Below, piece by piece: positions 57,726 through 64,000 of a stretch of DNA of 64,000 bases; positions within the stretch are counted from its first letter, which is position 1; every line of letters begins with the position of its first letter. Source of the DNA: Acanthococcus lagerstroemiae (Eukaryota > Arthropoda > Insecta > Hemiptera > Eriococcidae); assembly GCA_031841125.1 (NCBI GenBank), contig CM063113.1, positions 38,036,197 to 38,100,196 on the forward strand. Reading direction: 5' to 3'. Under the pieces are notes generated by a model, which was not told the origin of the DNA, ran no database searches, and saw only the letters and a list, made by a program, of their open reading frames with translations. Made by a program: the position numbers and the translations under genes.

Positions 57726-58479
57726 GTTTTGTAACTAGAAATGCAAATTGGAACCTTATCCCCCAAGAGCACTCACATTATTTGCGCACATGAGCATACC
57801 CTAGTCTGAGAGGGTAACCTGGAAGGATGTTAGGAACACTTGAGATCTGAGATGAACACAAATTCTTTTACACATTAAGGTGGTCGTTATTTACTCTTGG
57901 TGATATTTTTTTCTGAATTTCCTCTAATTCGTCTCCTAAATTGGTTCCTGTAAAATCAACTACAAAAAACCTACAAAGTTTCAGGATCCGTGCCACGAAC
58001 TCTCTTTCGTTCTTATGGGAAAAACACATGGAGTTTTGACTTTTGTTCCAGACCAAATTTCCCTTCTATATTCATCAGGACCAAAGCCCGTAAATTAAAC
58101 AATAGAACATTTGTTATCGGATTCAGGTTGTGATATTGGAAAATAAGTCTTTTACTTTAACTTTTAGATTCGCATAAAATATTCAACTTTCTCAAATTTC
58201 AGGCTCTAGGTCAAACAGAGAATCTAGTTAAAACAGAATGGTCATTGAAATTCGAAATTCAACGTTTACTACCGACTTTCAGATTTTCGAAATGTCTTCC
58301 ACATTTCAGCTTTGTTTCAACCTTTTAGATAATGTTCGATACTCAGCTCGAAACCTTCGGCTTTTGACTGACTATTCTCTGACATGAGTCCAAGGTATTC
58401 CATTTTCAGAAACGAAATCTGACTATCAGTTTGGGGAGGTGGAGAAGAAGAATTCGCTGACAAATATTTTTTGAAAAGT

Positions 58480-58660
58480 AAAAATTCGCCGACAAAATTT
58501 TTAAAAAATTAAAAATTTGCCGATTGTGTAATCGAAATATTTTTTAATTGAAAAAAACAAAAACAAACAAACAAACATTCATAAAAATGAAAAATACAAA
58601 TGAACAGTTTCAAAATTTGCCGACCGCCAAATTATGGAGGGGGGCCCCTTTTTGTACTGT
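58480..58660. repeat. AT-rich dispersed repeat B (unsplit)
   Basis: Uninterrupted relative of 57,036-57,725, with an AAACAAACAAACAAAC stretch at the place where the foldback sits in copy A. Confidence 0.6.
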
Positions 58661-60080
58661 CCCTTGGGTGATTTCTTTCATTAATCTCTAATGTAAATAA
58701 AAGTGTTTGCTTGTCTGTGTATGTTTGTTCGAGGTTGGCTGGTGATTCGTAAGAGCTGGGGGTTGGTACTTTCTGAATGTATTCGTATAAACTCTGAATA
58801 GGTTTCAGGCTGTAAGAAATTTCAGTACCCCTATTAAAAGGGGCCGGAGAATTTTGCCTTTGGGCCCCCTTTTTTCGACTTGGACGTTTCGGAAGTGTTT
58901 TACATTGAACTTATTCACATTATGTTGAAATTTGGTGGCTGTAGCTGCCTCCCTTCAGAAATTTAATCTCTAATATATATAAAAAAGTGTTTGCTAGTCT
59001 CTGCCCCTTTCTGTGGATCTAGGGGCGTTAGAAATATGGTATCCACCTCTTTTGGCCATCACCGACTCTAAATTCGAAATTACACGCAATACTGCCCGGG
59101 GTTCCTTTTTCTTCCTGCTCTGCGGGGATGCTGAGGGTGCTGATAAGAAGTGCCTGCTTTGCCTTGGGGCGGCTAGTGCAGTATAAAATTTTGGTTTATG
59201 AGAGCGTTTCACCAGTTTATATAAAAATAATTTCTGAAGTTAAAATTCCAAAAAAATAAATAAAAACAGAATTTATAATCGGGGTCATAGCCCTCGGGCA
59301 GTAAATACCTCGTTAAAGTTGAAATAAAATAATTTATGTAGAATATATGAAATGGAATAGTTGCGAATCAGTCTTTTATAAATTTATATTTCACTTGACA
59401 TCGGTTTCCCGAAGATGTGCATGAAAATGACTTTGACTTTTACAAAATTATCAGGTCATTTTACTTGTTTTTAGGTTCAGAGCTTCCTTCCTTAGATATT
59501 TGGCGCCTTAGAATCACAAATGACATTATCCCGCGGTTGTTATAAGTTTTGACTCCAATACATGAATTTCGCGGGTTTTTTTTTCTATTTTTTTTATTTT
59601 TTTTTCAATTTAGTTTCGCGGTAGAAGCGAAAGGAAAAAATACTTTTATTCGAAATAAACGTCAGAATGCTGCACTTTTTTTTGTCGCGCAGTATTAATT
59701 TTTTATTTTTTCTAGCTTTCAGCTGTGGTGAGGGGTATGACAGGGGTCTTGATTTGTAACAGTCACATTGACCGTTTTGCATCATATGGAACAACTTGGC
59801 TAGTATCAGCACCAGAAGATCATTTTTCGGCCAAAAATTAAGATCTTGGAGTCAAAACTCACAATATCCATTTTCTAGAGGGGACGGGGGATCTTCTGGT
59901 TTCCCACGGTACTTTAGAAATATTTCTTGATTGGAAATTGACACTAATTAGTCAAATAACACACAATCCAAGTTTCAGCTAAATCTATGGCGTGAGTGTT
60001 GCTGTACACGTTTTTGGTCTCTCCTGTAAAATCGTGTTTGCGGATCTTTTTGGTTATGACTGTGGCCTCTTCATGTATCC
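58661..60080. other. No recognised gene
   Basis: AT-rich, with T-runs near 59,578-59,610. No supported features. Confidence 0.35.
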
Positions 60081-61500
60081 TCACTGTTTTTAAATGTTCT
60101 TTCAGACGTATTTTATTCTTTAAGACTCTTTCAGAATTCTTTAAGATCATCTCTAAAACTTTTTCATCCTTGTTCAAGATTATTAATTCAGACTCTATAA
60201 AAACTTCTTTAGATTCTTCCAGACTTTTATAAGACCTTAAAACTTGTTAAGATTAGCAGTAAAATGGCATTTTCTACTTTTTTCCGGAAGAGAAGGAGAA
60301 TGGAGGGTGTATATCCTCCACACTTCCTTGAAATTTTTTCAGACTACTTTATATCTTCAAGGCCCTTCCAGAATTGTTTGAGGTTATCTCTAAAACTTTT
60401 TACGCTCTACACAAACTTTTTTAGAATCTTCCAGATTTTCACAAAATCACTTAAGACTCGCTGAGAACGAGTTGTAATATGGGTATTTTCAAATTATTTC
60501 TCAGTTGACGGGGGGGGGGGGATAAATTGTCATACATTTTCAGATTTCCTTCAGGCGTACTTTATTTTTCAGTACGTATCCTGAATTGTCCGAAATAATT
60601 TCTACAGTTTTTTTGGAGTTGCTTTAGATTATTATTTTCTTTATGAGTATTTAATTATAGGCTGAAGGAGTTTCAGAAGCAGTGTCGTAGCCGGGGGGAG
60701 GGGGAGAGAAATCAGAGGAATGAATTCCCCCTCCCCCTTGAGATGATAATTTTTTATATGCTGGCAGTATCATAGTAAATGTGCGAAATGAAATTTAAAT
60801 TTAGATACATAGTTGAAGTTGAAAAGCACAACATACTGATTGTCAATGTAAAATCATACAGTTCATATGTACCCCCCCCCCCTTGGGAAAATCCTGGCTA
60901 CGCCATTGTTCAGAAGTCTCAGTGAAGCACAGAATAGTCTCAAAAAGTTTCAGACATGTTTGTAAGTCCTAAAGAGGTTTCAAAAACCTTGAAGTAGGAT
61001 TGGAAAAATCTTAATGAATCTCGATGAACCTTAAGTTCGTCTGGATGACTTTTCAAAGATCTTGAATAAGTATGAAATAAAGTCTCAATTAGTCCTAGTA
61101 ATGTCGAGAACAGTCTTTAAAAATCACAATTAAGCCAGGAATAATCTTGAGAGGCTCCTCGAAGATCTTTAGAAATGATAAAAATTTGATCATAGGTCTT
61201 GAAAAGTTTAAAATAAGATTTAAGAGCGTAAAAGAGTCACAAATAGTTCCAAATCAATCGAGATGGATGTCAAAAAGGATGAGACGAACCTAAAAGAGTA
61301 TGAAACAGGTAACATAGTTATGAATAAATATCTCAGCGATTCTGAAAGAAGTGTAGAAAATATCTTTGAAAAGTCGCGAAGTTTGGTATAGTGTTGACCG
61401 AGCCTGTAAACCTGTAAAGAATATAAACATGTCTTGAAAAATTAAAAAAAAAAACTAAAACACGGCAAGAGCTTTAAAGAAGTCTTGAAGAATCATAAGC
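60080..61500. repeat. Decayed short-period repeat in two orientations
   Basis: Around 60,080-60,480, phrases such as TTCTTTAAGAC and TCTTCCAGACTTTT recur every 20 or so bases; at 60,910-61,500 the inverse phrases (AGTCTTGAAAAGT, GTCTCAAAAAGTTTC) recur. It looks like an old minisatellite whose halves face each other. Confidence 0.4.
60680..60908. mobile_element. hAT-type MITE (CAGTGGCGTAGC family)
   Basis: Ends CAGTGTCGTAGCC and GGCTACGCCATTG; perfect 8-bp flanks TTCAGAAG (60,672-60,679 and 60,909-60,916). The interior matches the element at 30,087 (TTTTTTATATGCTGGCAGTA and on). Confidence 0.85.
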
Positions 61501-64000
61501 ATGCATGGAAGAGGCTGGAAGATGTTGAATGAATATTTGTGCCAGGGCGGACCACTCCGCACGGTGGTTAAACATGAGAATCAATTCACGAGGGTGTACG
61601 AGGAAATATGATGAGGCAACAAGTCAGTGACAGATTTGAGGAATACAGAGACTGAACTACAGAGTATGCGAAATTAAAGAGGAAGTAAAAGCGAAGATTA
61701 GCTTCTAATCTAAGCGCCAGACCGATTTGACTGTGGTTGGAGCAGGAATTCTCCAAGTTGTTACAGACATCTTCTGCAGACACCGGAAAGCGAAACAGCT
61801 TTTCACAGTGGTCCTTGAGAAAACGGCGAGATGTACCATGTCTGGCGTGTTTGCCTCGTAGCGAACACTAGACTCCCAAGTAATAGCCTGCTGGTTACTC
61901 GACATTACTCCCTTACAAATATTTTCTCGCTACATTTGATATTCCCACTCCCCCACTATAGTAACGTTTGCGAAGTACGAGACTTGATTTGCATTAATTC
62001 TCACACACAGGGCTGATTCGAGCCAGATCACAATGCGATCTTACAATATTAGTCCACTTTCTTCAAAAGTTGCTCATTTTAATTTAGCATCTGTCGACAC
62101 GATTATACTCTCGCAAATAGCGGCCCTCTTCTTTGGTACAACTGGCAGTATGCATTGTCCTATCCACCCTCAATAAGGTAGGTCACGTGGTTTTCGTACA
62201 TCTATTTCCAGTTCCGTTATAGACGATCTACTTCGCCCTCCCACGCATCCATCTGTTTTTTGCACTACAGTAGCCCTATCCAGTCAAACTGCTTTCTTGT
62301 ATCTGATGCCTTGTTGTTGCTTCTTTTTTTTCTCACGAATATCACAAAATCATCGTTACCTTCTTCATTTCGAACGTACTGTTTTCGATTAGGTAGGGAA
62401 TGATGCTGTAACCGTACTTGTAAGAAAAAGGACGTAGTTAAGGTTGAAGTTCAAATTTTCTTCAGAGATTTGCTAGTACTAGAGGAAAAATCTGGTAACC
62501 GCCAAAGAATTCAATCAGTTGTAAAAATGATTCAGTTTTTTGATTTTTAAGTAGCCATCTCGCACCGACCGGAAGTGGCTGTATTAACGAAAGCAGATTT
62601 TTACTCTAAATTGAAACATTTTTGATTGAATTAAGATTTATGATGGGAAAATTGTAATGTCTGCTCTCGTGATTGTCGCGATTTTAAAGTTGCCCAAGAG
62701 GCTCCTAGAAGCATCTTCTGAAGTCTAATACATTCAGCGCCAAATTTAAGCGAAAAGCGCCATATTTTTACCTAAGGCACTTTCCTCTTCGTTCTGTTCT
62801 TTCTCCTCTATTTCGTTTATCTTTCCAGCTGAGAGCTCGGAGGTACAGTATTTGTCCCGTTAATTCCTCATAAAATCCAAGGCTGCTTTTGAATTCTCTA
62901 GATTTAATCGAGATTCGAGACTTCCAGCGGCGTCGAAAGGTTTTTTCCTAGGAAGTCGAGGTGGTACAGTAATTGTTCTTGAAAACGTCAAGGATAGGTC
63001 AATTTTGACTCTGAAAACTGGGAAAATAGCGTTTCTTCAAAATGCATCGAGAAGGGAGGGGATACAAGTAATGGTATAGATACTTCATCCTTTTCAATTT
63101 TTTTGGACGTCGTAACGCGTCTGTGGCTTCTTACTCTTCGAGACGTGGTAAAAACTCCATAAGAGGTGAAACTCGCAAGAGGTAACAGTTCTTCATCCTT
63201 TCCTTTCTGTCTTCCTTTTCTTCCTCCTAATTCTCCTTTTGTTTTTCGTCCATTTTTCATTTTTCCTTGCATTTCCTCAGGCATTTTTTCCAGCTAAATG
63301 CCCACATCATTTGCCTTTTTTTTTTGCTCCTTGTGTAAATTCAACGCTGTTTCAAATCTGATTTATAAAAGTTCAGTATCTATGAAACAAGCTGACAAAT
63401 TCCCCGATTCCCCAAGCTGTAACTTATCGTTCAGTAAGTCTCGAGTTCGAGTTGGGTCGTAAAATTGTTGCAGAAATGAGGACATGAAAAGTGTATAGTA
63501 ATTAATTTATTCCGTGCTGCGTGAATATTCGGGGGTGCAAGGTACATAATTTGAATAATGCTCGTTGAACGGATGTGATACCACACATGACGATGGAACG
63601 ATATGGGGATATGCACAAAGTCTACAAAAGAAAAACAATGCGACTATGCGACTATGCGAGTCTGTACAGAGAATAAATTATCATACCGCATGCGGCTAAT
63701 TTTAAATCTGGGAGACTTTTCATCCTTTTAGCTCCCTTTATGTTTGGGAAATTCGAATTACAAAAAAAAAAAAAATTGAAATTAGTTTTCGGCGTTGCTT
63801 ATCTGTTTTAATACTACATGTACGGAAGTTTCTTCTTTCCGGAGTCAAGATTTAGGAATTTCTATACACATAGATGGGGATGAACAAAAATTATGTCGAG
63901 TACATCGCTGATTATATGGCGGAACGAATTACTCGTATTTAAGTTAACTAAATGTAATTCGGTATTAAATAGATCTGGAAACTTTTATCGTCAACAAATC
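61501..64000. other. No recognised gene
   Basis: Short open frames on both strands with no recognisable domain. The A-run at 63,762-63,775 is a simple repeat. Confidence 0.35.

Noticed and set aside
1..64000. CRISPR arrays, prokaryotic operons, phage or rRNA genes
   Set aside because: No regularly spaced repeats with unique spacers, no compact gene runs and no rRNA signatures. Everything fits animal nuclear DNA.

Overview
The window is nuclear DNA of an animal, most likely an insect. It has intron-split genes, RTE-like and RNase H-bearing (Jockey/I-type) LINE remains, a mariner-like transposase relic, tRNA-derived SINEs and many short hAT-type non-autonomous elements with 8-bp target duplications. 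I cannot name the species. There are no rRNA genes, no CRISPR array and no prokaryotic operons. Most is intergenic or intronic repeat debris; long open frames are rare and mostly accidental.

The genes I can support are a family of three two-exon genes on the minus strand. Each encodes a small secreted Cys-rich protein resembling a Kunitz/BPTI domain. In each, a signal-peptide exon is joined by a phase-1 intron to one exon carrying the whole Cys-rich domain. Gene 1: exon 1 at 35,013-35,082, exon 2 at 31,221-31,411 (86 aa). Gene 2: exon 1 at 43,642-43,711, exon 2 at 38,866-39,053 (85 aa). Gene 3: exon 1 at 13,537-13,681 with a second, nearly identical exon 1 at 19,148-19,292, and exon 2 at 7,708-8,099 (178 aa, ending in a tail of 55 Asp and 2 Asn). 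None of these was apparent as a full gene from unspliced frames.

Layout: 1-1,880 unrecognised; 1,880-4,735 a decayed LINE with an L1-ORF1-like frame and an RTE-like RT frame; 4,740-7,700 mostly unrecognised; 7,708-8,099 gene 3 exon 2; 9,750-20,963 a recent direct tandem duplication (unit about 5.6 kb) carrying gene 3 exon 1, its TATA box and a truncated LINE with a nested hAT MITE; 20,961-21,382 an ATCGAT-rich tandem repeat; 22,101-25,628 a minus-strand RTE-like element broken by two insertions; 25,650-26,180 an older RTE fragment; 26,440-28,440 a large imperfect palindrome; 27,300-35,450 and 36,400-44,080 two older paralogous blocks holding genes 1 and 2; 44-64 kb an apparently gene-free region with SINE, hAT MITEs, foldback elements and a mariner-like relic.

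The most interesting signal is that the two paralogous blocks remain alignable through introns, signal exons and 3' UTRs, while the exon for the mature peptide has diverged much more and mostly at amino-acid-changing positions. That pattern is known from rapidly evolving venom, salivary and immune peptides. Gene 3 adds a duplicated first exon and an extreme poly-aspartate C-terminus.
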